DNA of 7,913 bases from an uncultured Collinsella sp. (GCA_958427895.1 CAUADW010000074.1:1-7913); one strand, 5' to 3'; positions 1 through 5,869 are shown, counted from the first letter of the stretch. Notes: generated by a model not told the origin, from the letters alone. A program made the numbers and translations.

Positions 1-7
1 GAATCGG

Positions 8-1009
8 TTAATGTGCGTTGGCGGAATCGGTTGTTTTTACAGTAGCGCTAACACCCGGGTCCGGGGCCTGGCCCCTGGCGGGCTCCTTCGGCCGCGCGGA
101 GCACGTCAGGTAGTGCCACGCGGCCTCGACCAGCGCCTTCCTCAGGTGCTTGTTGCCCGCCTTGGTGATCGCGCCCCTGCGGTCGCTCTCCCCGCTGGAG
201 TGCTCGGAGGGCGTCAAGCCGACCCATGCGGCGAACGACCGGGCATTCCTGAACCTCGAGAACTCGCCGGCCTCGAACACGAGGTCGGCGGCCGTCGCGG
301 TGTCGACGCCCTTGAGGCAGCGCAGGGAGTCGACCCTCCTCCTCCACCTGGGCTTGCGGGCCTCGGCCTCGACGAGCCCCTCGAGCCGCGCCTTGTCCTC
401 CGCCGCCCGCCTGACCGCGTCGACGTAGTAGGCGAGCGCCTCGTTGTCGGCCCCCTCCGCGAACCCTATCGACTCGATCCAGGACCAGTGCGCCCGGGTC
501 CAGTTGCCCTTCCTGCGGCCGGTGGGCGTCCTCTCGTCGAAGGCGAGCCCGTGCCTGAGCAGGAACTTGGAGAGCCGCTGCTTCGAGCGCGAGAGGTCGT
601 CCCTCGCGTCCTCGAGCGCCCTGGTCAGGTCGCGGGCGGCCTCGCACTCGTCGTCGGGGACCCACACCTCGACCACGTTGCCGACCGACAGCATGCGGGC
701 GAGGAACTCGGCGTCGTTGCGGTCGTTCTTCCTGCGCCTGTCCGCGCTGGGCTTGATCATCTTCGAGACGGCGCCGACCACGCAGTCGACCCCAAGGCCG
801 GAGAGCCTCTTCTGCAGGTCGAATCCCGTGACCCCGGACTCGTACACGCACCTGGCCTTAGGGTCCACGGAACGGACCCACCCCGCGACGGCGCCGGCGT
901 CGTAGCCGAAGGTCGCGCAGCGCACCTCCCCGGTCATGACGTCGAGGGAGACGGCCTTTATCGAACGGGCGTGGACGTCGAGGCCGACGAAGGTGGTAGT
1001 ATCGAGCAT
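8..1009 (-). CDS. IS110-family DEDD transposase, probably C-terminally shortened
   Basis: This is an RNA-guided DNA recombinase of the IS110 family. Numbered from the upstream ATG at 1024, the N-terminal RuvC-like DEDD domain shows D16 in GLDVH, E62 in YESG, and D101 and D104 in KNDRNDAEF. A charged helical linker follows (about 125-225). The C-terminal Tnp domain carries GLTPSEHSSGES (269-280), whose HSSG holds the expected nucleophilic serine, then TKAGNKHLRKALVEAAWHY. I prefer the ATG at 1009 (residue 6) because GGAAGGGG lies 6 bases before it, while the ATG at 1024 has no Shine-Dalgarno sequence. The last 15 or so residues do not resemble the family: the usual late helix of the VAVARELAGxxWAL kind is absent. 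The protein may therefore be truncated and inactive. Family assignment is firm; activity is not. Confidence 0.9.
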   Translation of the reverse strand: MLDTTTFVGLDVHARSIKAVSLDVMTGEVRCATFGYDAGAVAGWVRSVDPKARCVYESGVTGFDLQKRLSGLGVDCVVGAVSKMIKPSADRRRKNDRNDAEFLARMLSVGNVVEVWVPDDECEAARDLTRALEDARDDLSRSKQRLSKFLLRHGLAFDERTPTGRRKGNWTRAHWSWIESIGFAEGADNEALAYYVDAVRRAAEDKARLEGLVEAEARKPRWRRRVDSLRCLKGVDTATAADLVFEAGEFSRFRNARSFAAWVGLTPSEHSSGESDRRGAITKAGNKHLRKALVEAAWHYLTCSARPKEPARGQAPDPGVSATVKTTDSANAH

Positions 1010-1027
1010 GGGAGCCCCTTCCATGAA

Positions 1028-1126
1028 TGCGGCGTGGCCGCCGCGGCTGAATTAGACACTCACCATTGTCGGCCTAATCCGCGGTCTTTCATGCAGCAGG
1101 GGCTCTCAATGTTTTTATGTCCTGCT
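1028..1126 (-). ncRNA. candidate IS110 bridge RNA region
   Basis: IS110-group elements encode a structured bridge RNA in the non-coding end upstream of the transposase. Here that region contains an extended hairpin. CCGCGG (1041-1046) pairs with CCGCGG (1079-1084), and after a bulge ATTAG (1051-1055) pairs with CTAAT (1074-1078), leaving an 18-base loop. A second inverted repeat pairs AGCAGG (1095-1100) with CCTGCT (1121-1126). A third small stem, GCGGC with GCCGC (1030-1044), would compete with the first. The inverted repeats are seen directly; the bridge RNA role is inferred from the family and from position. No target or donor guide loop was assigned. If the element belongs to the IS1111 group, the RNA would lie on the other side. 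Confidence 0.3.
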
Positions 1127-1135
1127 CATATCGTC

Positions 1136-1161
1136 TCTGCCGGCAGTTTGGGACACTCCTT
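1136..1161 (+). repeat. 26-bp direct repeat, copy 1
   Basis: This copy is identical over 26 bases to 2647-2672 and in the same orientation. It contains the perfect 10-bp palindrome CTGCCGGCAG (1137-1146) followed by TTTGGGACACTCC. It lies 23 bases past the stop codon of the ATPase gene. Just right of it, a related GGGACACCCC (1164-1173) echoes the GGGACACTCC inside the repeat (1150-1159). No T-run follows the palindrome on the minus strand, so it is not an evident terminator. It could be a REP-like element or an insertion-element end; the identity is unknown. Confidence 0.85.
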
Positions 1162-1184
1162 ACGGGACACCCCCTCCACAGCGC

Positions 1185-2486
1185 CTATGCCAGCTTGTCG
1201 ATTTGCCCAATCTCCCAGAGCGGAATGTTGACGAGCGTGCCCTCGTCTCTATATGCCGCTAACGATGTTCTCACGCAGCGCTCGAGCTTGAACTTCTCGC
1301 AGGCAATCCTCAGGCTCTTTGCTTTGAGGTTCTCTGCCGCCTTGACCTCGAGCGGAAGCACGGTCCCCGCATGGTCGATGGCAAAGTCAGTCTCTGCATT
1401 GCCGGAGGAGGATGACCAATACGCGGGAGTTTTGCCTTGGAGCAAAAGCTCCTGTGCGACGTATTGCTCGGTCAGCGAGCCTTTGAACTCCGTAAAAACA
1501 GCGGGCCCGTTCAGAACAATGGCTGGCGAGAGGCCGGAGAGTGCTCCGAGGATGCCGGTGTCGATGCAGAACAGCTTGAAGCCCGAGAGATCCTCGTAGC
1601 TTGTGAGCGGTGCTCTTAGGGCGGAAACACGTGGTACCTTATGAACGATTCCATAGTCCATGAGCCACTGGAGGCTTTCCTCAAAATCGCGTGCGCGCGC
1701 CCCGGGGCGGAGCGCACCGTAGACGAACTTCTTGTTTTCCTTTGCGAGCTGGCCGGGAAGGGATTTCCAAACCAGCCTCATGCGCTCGACGATGCGGGCT
1801 GGCGCATGCTTGCCAAAATCGGATTCGTAAGCTTCGATGATTTGCTGCTGAAGCCTGCGAGCCTCGATGAAATCGTGGGAGGTGGCGAAAGCGGAGACAA
1901 CTTCTGGCATGCCACCGACAACGAGGTATTCCTTGAGCAGGCGCTCGAGCTTTTCGGAAACGTTTGCCAGCAGGTCCATGTCTGCGGCAAGGATGGCATC
2001 TGCGAGCGGATCGCCATCGACGGCACGAACGAACTCGACAAACCCCATGGGGCGCATGGTAAGCTGGTCAATCTTGCCGACGGGGAACGACTCGTTTTCG
2101 CGTCGGAGCGCGAGCCCCATATAGGAGCCGGCTGCCACGATATGGTATTCCGGCGCCAGCTCGTTGAAGTATTTGAGCGAGGTGATGCCACGCGGTGCCT
2201 CTTGGATTTCGTCGAAGATGATGAGTGTGTCTGTCGGCGTTATGGTCTGGCCGCGCAGGAGCTCTATCTGGGAGATGATGCGTTTGGGGTCAAGGCTTCC
2301 GTCGAACAGCGAACGTACGCCCGGTTCGAGCATAAAGTCAAAACGGATGACGTTTTGATACTGCTGGCCTGCGAATTCGTTGAGAAGCCAGGTTTTTCCC
2401 GTCTGGCGGGCCCCCTTAAGCAGGAGGGGCTTGCGGTTTGCCCTAGATTTCCAAGCGATGAGTTCGTCCATTAGCTGTCGCTGCAT
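1185..2486 (-). CDS. AAA_14/DUF4143 ATP-binding protein
   Basis: This 433-residue protein belongs to a large bacterial and archaeal group of orphan P-loop ATPases whose cellular role is not known. Walker A is GARQTGKT (25-32), Walker B is LIIFDE (88-93), and a sensor-like VAAGSYMGL lies at 117-125. The C-terminal DUF4143 part begins near residue 200. It includes KGSLTEQYVAQEL (335-347) and D367, E380 and K382 in a D...LEVKA arrangement resembling a PD-(D/E)XK nuclease core. I see no signal peptide or membrane segment. The ATG at 2486 is supported by AGGGGG at 2491-2496, four bases upstream; an in-frame TGA lies just before. The length is normal for the family. Codon use is less GC-rich than in the gal genes, which suggests transfer. 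The gene stands alone, flanked by 26-bp repeats and preceded by 33-bp iterons. No toxin, antitoxin or partner gene is visible. Family is certain; function is unknown. Confidence 0.93.
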   Translation of the reverse strand: MQRQLMDELIAWKSRANRKPLLLKGARQTGKTWLLNEFAGQQYQNVIRFDFMLEPGVRSLFDGSLDPKRIISQIELLRGQTITPTDTLIIFDEIQEAPRGITSLKYFNELAPEYHIVAAGSYMGLALRRENESFPVGKIDQLTMRPMGFVEFVRAVDGDPLADAILAADMDLLANVSEKLERLLKEYLVVGGMPEVVSAFATSHDFIEARRLQQQIIEAYESDFGKHAPARIVERMRLVWKSLPGQLAKENKKFVYGALRPGARARDFEESLQWLMDYGIVHKVPRVSALRAPLTSYEDLSGFKLFCIDTGILGALSGLSPAIVLNGPAVFTEFKGSLTEQYVAQELLLQGKTPAYWSSSSGNAETDFAIDHAGTVLPLEVKAAENLKAKSLRIACEKFKLERCVRTSLAAYRDEGTLVNIPLWEIGQIDKLA

Positions 2487-2490
2487 ACTG

Positions 2491-2540
2491 CCCCCTAACG
2501 ATCATGGTTAGTATAAGACCGTCTTGGTCTTTCCATCGAA
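2491..2540 (-). promoter_or_regulatory. likely promoter of the ATPase gene
   Basis: On the minus strand TATACT (2515-2510) matches the -10 consensus at five of six bases. It would give a leader of about 17-20 bases containing the AGGGGG ribosome binding site (2491-2496). No good -35 is found at 16-19 bp spacing. The -35 position falls in the first 33-bp repeat unit (CGATGG), which would suit an activator that binds the repeats. The start site is predicted by eye only. Confidence 0.45.
2515..2531. promoter_or_regulatory. palindrome in the promoter spacer, possible operator
   Basis: AAGACC (2515-2520) and GGTCTT (2526-2531) form a perfect 6-bp inverted repeat around a 5-base centre (GTCTT). 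It fills the spacer between the proposed -10 of the ATPase gene and the first 33-bp repeat unit, a position where a bound repressor would block RNA polymerase. It could instead form a weak hairpin. The inverted repeat is seen; the role is inferred. Confidence 0.4.
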
Positions 2541-2617
2541 AAATGTGGGAGTAAACCACGTTTTTCCATCGAATAATGTGGGAGGTAACCACGTTTTTCC
2601 ATCGAATAATGTGAGGG
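2528..2617. repeat. 33-bp tandem repeat (iterons), about 2.7 copies
   Basis: Units begin at 2528, 2561 and 2594. The word CCATCGA recurs at 2533, 2566 and 2599, an exact 33-bp period. Unit 2 differs from unit 1 at about four positions. Unit 3 matches unit 2 over its first 20 bases, then diverges. Within a unit, CCATCGAATAATGTGG begins with CCA and ends with TGG, a weak half-palindrome. The period is close to three helical turns and also equals 11 codons; one minus-strand frame stays open and reads HIIRWKNVV repeatedly. That frame has no ribosome binding site and runs out of frame into the ATPase gene, so I favour a protein-binding array over a coding one. Confidence 0.85.
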
Positions 2618-2646
2618 TTTAGGTAGGCATCTGGGGACGTTCTTTT

Positions 2647-2672
2647 TCTGCCGGCAGTTTGGGACACTCCTT
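2647..2672 (+). repeat. 26-bp direct repeat, copy 2
   Basis: This is a perfect match to 1136-1161 in the same orientation, including the palindrome CTGCCGGCAG (2648-2657). It lies on the promoter side of the ATPase cassette, 29 bp beyond the iterons and 30 bp before the gal operon terminator. A GGGGAC motif (2633-2638) lies just to its left. With copy 1 it delimits a segment of about 1.5 kb holding one gene. Confidence 0.85.
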
Positions 2673-2702
2673 GTTTTGGTGCAAATTAGTTACCCTTGCA
2701 TC

Positions 2703-2742
2703 AGAAAACGGCGCCCGCCGGCGATGTTGCCGGCGGGCGCCG
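2703..2742 (-). terminator. intrinsic terminator of the galK-galT operon
   Basis: GGCGCCCGCCGGC (2710-2722) and its exact complement (2729-2741) form a 13-bp stem, extended to 14 by C2709-G2742, with a 6-base loop. Read on the minus strand, the stem is followed by TTTTCT, a short U-tract. It starts about 55 bases after the galT stop codon. On the plus strand no U-tract follows, so it acts in the gal direction only. Confidence 0.9.
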
Positions 2743-2797
2743 CGGTCGTGTAGGTGGCTATGTCGTGGGGCTGCCGTTGAGCGCCCGGGTCTGTGCT

Positions 2798-4426
2798 CTA
2801 CAGCGAGTCGATAAAGCGCTGCTGGGCGGCGCGGCCGGCTTCGTCCCACTTAAAGACGCCGGCGTTGTCGAGTACGTGGCCAAACACCACGCCGACCTCC
2901 TCGTGCAGGATGTCGATGGCGTTGTCGGCCGTAAGCTGGGCGGCGCGGCGGGCAAAGACGTCCTCGGCCCACGCGGCGTGGCTGCGGCAAAGGTCGTCGC
3001 CCTCGAGCGCGCCGGCAAGGTCGTAGCTGGCATCGGCCTTGGCTGCCAGCAGATGCTCACGGACAGCGCCAAGCTCGGGAACCAGGCGCGGCGGCAGAAT
3101 GGCCAGGCCCATGACCTCGATCAGGCCGATGTTCTCCTTCTTAATGTGGTGGTACTCGGCATGCGGGTGGAACACGCCCAGCGGATGCTCGTCGGTCGTG
3201 ATGTTGCAGCGAAGCGCCAGGTAGGCCTCGTAGATTTCGCCGCCGGCATTTCCGCGAGAGTCGACGCGGCGGATGACGGGCGTCACGGTGTTGTGCGCCA
3301 CGCCATCGGCTGTGTACGCGATGACGCCCACAGACTCATCGGTCCACTCGCGCCAGGCGAGGATAATCTTCTCGGCAGCGTCGAGCAGCTGAGCGCGGTC
3401 ATGCGAGCGCAGGCGCAGCACCGAGAGCGGCCACTGCAGCACGGTACCGCTGACCTGGTCAAAACCGGGCACGCTAAACTGCGAGACCTCGGCGGCATGC
3501 ATCATGGGGAACTCGTGCGCGCCACCCTGGAAGTGGTCGTGCGACAAGATCGAGCCGCCCACGATGGGCAGGTCGGCGTTGGAGCCAATGAAATAGTGCG
3601 GGAACAGGTCCACAAAGTCGAGCAGGCAGGTCAGGCCCTTGCGGTCGACGTGCATCGGACGATGCTCGGAGCTCATGGCAATGCAGTGCTCGTTAAAGTA
3701 CGCGTACGGGCTGTACTGGAAGCCCCAGCGCTCGCCATTAAGCTGAATGGGAATAACGCGCAGATTCTGGCGGGCGGGATGGGCGCCGCCGTCGGCTGCG
3801 GCGGAGCGTCCGGGATAGCCCTCGTTTTCGATGCAGAGCTGGCAGGCGGGATACTTCTCGCCCGTGTTCTTGGCTGCACCTGCCACAGCGATATCTCGCG
3901 GGTCCTTCTCGGGCTTGGACAGGTTGATGGTAATCTCCAGGTCGCCCCAGTTGGTTGGGGTGTTCCATTTGATGTTGCGCGCGATGGCGGCACGGCGCAC
4001 GTAGCCGGCGTCGCAGCACAGGCCGTAGAACCAGTCGGTCGCGGCGCGGGGCTCGTTGACGCCCATGCGTCCGTTGAACTCCTCGTTTACAACCGAAGGC
4101 CTCGGCATGAGCATGCCCATGATGCGCATGGCGATGCGGTCGCGGCCCGACGCCGTGTCCTCGGTGGCACCGTTGGCAACGGCAGTCTCGGAAAGCGCGA
4201 CAAGCGTGCCTTCAAGGTCAAAGTTGGGCAGGGTATCGGGGTGCAAGAGCGAGAGCTTCTCGGTCTGCAGCGTCCAGGTCATATCGAGCGCGGGGCCCGA
4301 GGCGCCGATGCACTCCAAAATGGTGTTGTAGGCCCAGATGCGATCGTCCTGGCCGATCATAGACCGGTGGATGGCATACTCAATCAGGCCCTGCGCGGCC
4401 TCGCGCATGTCAGTCATTACAGCCAT
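2798..4426 (-). CDS. galT: UDP-glucose--hexose-1-phosphate uridylyltransferase, class II
   Basis: This cytoplasmic Leloir enzyme exchanges UMP between UDP-glucose and galactose-1-phosphate, giving UDP-galactose and glucose-1-phosphate. The 542-residue sequence is of the class II type found in Firmicutes and Coriobacteria, slightly longer than common members. It starts with the class II N-terminal block LIEYAIHRSMIGQDDRIW (14-31). It continues with LEITINLSKPEKDPRDIA (163-180), CQLCIENEGYPGR (195-207) and HPARQNLRVIPIQLNGERW (216-234). The active-site motif SHDHFQGG (295-302) has H298 as expected nucleophile. HPLGVFHPHAEYHHIKKENIG (414-434) lies in the C-terminal domain. The ATG at 4426 lies inside the end of galK and has AAGGGGG about 10 bases upstream. 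A second ATG at 4417 overlaps the galK stop codon as TAATG, so the genes are translationally coupled either way. It depends on galK for its substrate and shares its operon and terminator. Confidence 0.96.
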   Translation of the reverse strand: MAVMTDMREAAQGLIEYAIHRSMIGQDDRIWAYNTILECIGASGPALDMTWTLQTEKLSLLHPDTLPNFDLEGTLVALSETAVANGATEDTASGRDRIAMRIMGMLMPRPSVVNEEFNGRMGVNEPRAATDWFYGLCCDAGYVRRAAIARNIKWNTPTNWGDLEITINLSKPEKDPRDIAVAGAAKNTGEKYPACQLCIENEGYPGRSAAADGGAHPARQNLRVIPIQLNGERWGFQYSPYAYFNEHCIAMSSEHRPMHVDRKGLTCLLDFVDLFPHYFIGSNADLPIVGGSILSHDHFQGGAHEFPMMHAAEVSQFSVPGFDQVSGTVLQWPLSVLRLRSHDRAQLLDAAEKIILAWREWTDESVGVIAYTADGVAHNTVTPVIRRVDSRGNAGGEIYEAYLALRCNITTDEHPLGVFHPHAEYHHIKKENIGLIEVMGLAILPPRLVPELGAVREHLLAAKADASYDLAGALEGDDLCRSHAAWAEDVFARRAAQLTADNAIDILHEEVGVVFGHVLDNAGVFKWDEAGRAAQQRFIDSL

Positions 4427-5622
4427 GCCGCGTAAGCCCCCTTGTCAGAAATTGCGTAGTGGCGGGCAGAGCCTTCGCCCAGCCAGCTATTCATCTTGGT
4501 GATGAAGGTATCGACCAGATCGAGCGGCACGAAGGCCTGGATGGTACCGCCAAAGCCGCCGCCGTGAATACGAACGGCGCCACGGCCGTCGAGCACATGC
4601 TCGGCCAGCGCCAGGGCATACATGGAAGGCTGCTCGGAACCCAGTTTGGCAACAACATTCTGCAGGTACATGGCAGAGCTGGCGCCGGACTCGCGCGTCA
4701 GGACCAGGAACTGGTCGATGTCGCCGGCGTTCAGGGCTGCCCAGCGCTTGTCGACCAGGCCGTTTTCGTACCAGTAGTGAACGGCGCGCAGGCAGGCACG
4801 GTCGCCCAGCTTGGCGCGCAGCTCGGGGAGCTTGGCGTCAAAGTCCGCCACGTTTACCTCGCACAGGCGTGCCTTGCCAAACTCGGCGGCGACGTCCTGC
4901 ATCTCGCGCGGAACGGCGGCATAGTCATCGGTGGCGGCCACGTGGTCGGCACCGACCTTAACGAGCACGAGCGCATAACCGTGATCCTCAAAGTTGAGCT
5001 CGAGCTTCTGGGTTTTAGGCTGAGCCTGGTCCTCAAAGTCCATGTAGGCAAGGCCGCCCAGGCACACAGCGGCCTGGTCCATCAGACCGCAGGGCTTGCC
5101 ATAGTAGTTGTTCTCGGTGCGCTGGCTCATCTGGGCGAGCGCGACGGGCTCGATGGCGGGTGCGCCCCAGAGCGTCTCCATGGCGCGACCGTATGCCGCC
5201 TCGACAGCAGCGGAGCTGGAAAGGCCGCCGCCCGAGGGGACAGAGCAGGTGAAGGCGAAGTCGAAGCCTTGGGGCTCAACGCCAAGGGCTGCGACCTCGT
5301 GGGCCATACCGCGCACGAGGCTTGCGGACGTGCCCTTCTCGGACTCCTGAACATCCAGCGTGTCGAGCGTGATCTCAAAGGTAGGGTAGCCCTCATCGGC
5401 AATGCGGACCTTGTTGGAGTCGGTTGCCACGGCGATGCCGTCGACAGCGACATCGAGCGAGCCGGCGATGACGTGGCCGCCCTCGTGGTCGGTGTGGTTG
5501 CCGCTGATCTCGGAGCGGCCGGGCGCGTGCACATAGAGCACCTGGCGGTCGCCGATGGGCCCAAACTCCTCCTCAAACAGCTTGGTGAGCGTGGCGAGTG
5601 TCTTTTCGTCGGGGGTGGTCAT
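4417..5622 (-). CDS. galK: galactokinase
   Basis: This GHMP-family kinase phosphorylates galactose with ATP to galactose-1-phosphate, the first committed Leloir step, in the cytoplasm. In the 401-residue protein the galactokinase signature is GRSEISGNHTDHEGG (35-49) with R36, the position of the catalytic arginine. The ATP-binding GHMP motif is SVPSGGGLSSSA (127-138). GLMDQ (179-183) provides the catalytic aspartate D182, and the C-terminal motif is GGGFGGT (354-360). The reading frame stays open to an ATG at 5709, but I use the ATG at 5622. AAGGAAAGGA precedes it at good spacing, the extra 29 residues are unlike the family, and they would run through an operator. It is first in the operon, with galT overlapping its end by 10 bases. 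Regulation by the divergent LacI-family protein is inferred from operator copies at 5663 and 5731. Confidence 0.96.
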   Translation of the reverse strand: MTTPDEKTLATLTKLFEEEFGPIGDRQVLYVHAPGRSEISGNHTDHEGGHVIAGSLDVAVDGIAVATDSNKVRIADEGYPTFEITLDTLDVQESEKGTSASLVRGMAHEVAALGVEPQGFDFAFTCSVPSGGGLSSSAAVEAAYGRAMETLWGAPAIEPVALAQMSQRTENNYYGKPCGLMDQAAVCLGGLAYMDFEDQAQPKTQKLELNFEDHGYALVLVKVGADHVAATDDYAAVPREMQDVAAEFGKARLCEVNVADFDAKLPELRAKLGDRACLRAVHYWYENGLVDKRWAALNAGDIDQFLVLTRESGASSAMYLQNVVAKLGSEQPSMYALALAEHVLDGRGAVRIHGGGFGGTIQAFVPLDLVDTFITKMNSWLGEGSARHYAISDKGAYAAWL

Positions 5623-5662
5623 GGGAGTCCTTTCCTTGGCGCGTACGGGTAAGTTTTGCGCC

Positions 5663-5680
5663 GTTATGAGTACGTTAACA
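5663..5680 (-). promoter_or_regulatory. LacI-family operator 1 (galK-proximal)
   Basis: The minus strand reads TGTTAACGTACTCATAAC, identical to the plus strand at 5731-5748. The centre is a CpG (5673-5674), as is typical for LacI-family sites, where a hinge-helix leucine inserts. The outer arms are partly symmetric (TATG N3 ACGT N3 CA). It lies about 40 bases before the galK start codon, where a bound repressor would block transcription initiation or early elongation. Confidence 0.75.
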
Positions 5681-5730
5681 ACTTGAAGTGGCATGAACCA
5701 AGTGTTCACGATGCCGCACGTTACGGGCTA

Positions 5731-5748
5731 TGTTAACGTACTCATAAC
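5731..5748 (+). promoter_or_regulatory. LacI-family operator 2
   Basis: This site reads TGTTAACGTACTCATAAC on the plus strand, a perfect 18-bp inverted copy of operator 1, with central CpG at 5737-5738. TATG N3 ACGT N3 CATA is fully symmetric apart from the two 3-base inner segments. Its centre is 64 bp from operator 1, close to six helical turns, so two bound dimers would face the same side. Confidence 0.75.
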
Positions 5749-5797
5749 ACAACGCTTGTCACTTTTTCAGAATCTGGTAATCGGTAGAAATTCAGCC

Positions 5798-5827
5798 GTG
5801 AACGGTATTGCCGTATGGACTTATAAA
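5798..5827 (+). promoter_or_regulatory. possible promoter of the LacI-family gene
   Basis: TATAAA (5822-5827) is a reasonable -10. The best -35 at 18 bp spacing is GTGAAC (5798-5803), matching the consensus at three positions only. Transcription would start near 5834 and leave a leader of about 125 bases that includes operator 3. Predicted by eye, low certainty. Confidence 0.3.
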
Positions 5828-5854
5828 GCAGAAGAGATGCGGATTGAAAAAGTA

Positions 5855-5869
5855 GAGTACGTTAACATG
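5855..5869 (-). promoter_or_regulatory. LacI-family operator 3 (regulator-proximal)
   Basis: GAGTACGTTAACA (5855-5867) is identical to the core of operator 1, with central CpG at 5860-5861; the outer arm is degenerate, so binding may be weaker. The site is about 30 bases downstream of a TATAAA and 92 bases before the regulator's start codon. It would suit autorepression, or a looped complex with operators 1 and 2 (centres 187 and 123 bp away). Confidence 0.65.

Larger units (their letters stand above)
1..1130 (-). mobile_element. IS110-family insertion element, partial or decayed
   Basis: The element is recognised by its DEDD transposase and the structured non-coding DNA upstream of it. IS110 elements lack long terminal inverted repeats and often make no target duplication, so the ends cannot be fixed by eye. 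The window may cut the left side. On the right I place the limit before the 26-bp repeat that begins at 1136, because that repeat recurs elsewhere in the window without the transposase. Both boundaries are inference. The shortened transposase C-terminus suggests that the left end is damaged or rearranged. Confidence 0.5.

Noticed and set aside
1..32. GAATCGGTT repeated at 1-9 and 24-32
   Set aside because: Nine bases at the window edge is too little to call a repeat or an element end without the sequence to the left.
11..1231. Long plus-strand open frame opposite the transposase
   Set aside because: GC-rich shadow of the transposase gene; proline- and arginine-rich with no recognisable domain, while the minus strand encodes a clear DEDD protein.
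1641..2474. Plus-strand open frame opposite the ATPase gene
   Set aside because: Antisense shadow without family resemblance or ribosome binding site; the minus strand has Walker A and B motifs.
2528..2617. CRISPR array
   Set aside because: The 33-bp units are directly tandem with no spacers, and no cas gene is present.
2696..4435. 579-codon plus-strand open frame opposite galT
   Set aside because: Antisense shadow in GC-rich DNA; galT motifs are unmistakable on the minus strand and a terminator hairpin lies in the start of this frame.
4459..5652. Plus-strand open frame opposite galK
   Set aside because: Antisense shadow; all galactokinase motifs are on the minus strand.
5694..5708. LexA (SOS) box GAAC-N-GTTC upstream of galK
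   Set aside because: The spacer is five bases instead of the four of the Gram-positive SOS box, and the neighbouring genes are not DNA-damage genes.
5623..5709. N-terminal extension of galK to an ATG at 5709
   Set aside because: The extra 29 residues are unlike galactokinases, would overlap operator 1, and a good ribosome binding site precedes the ATG at 5622.
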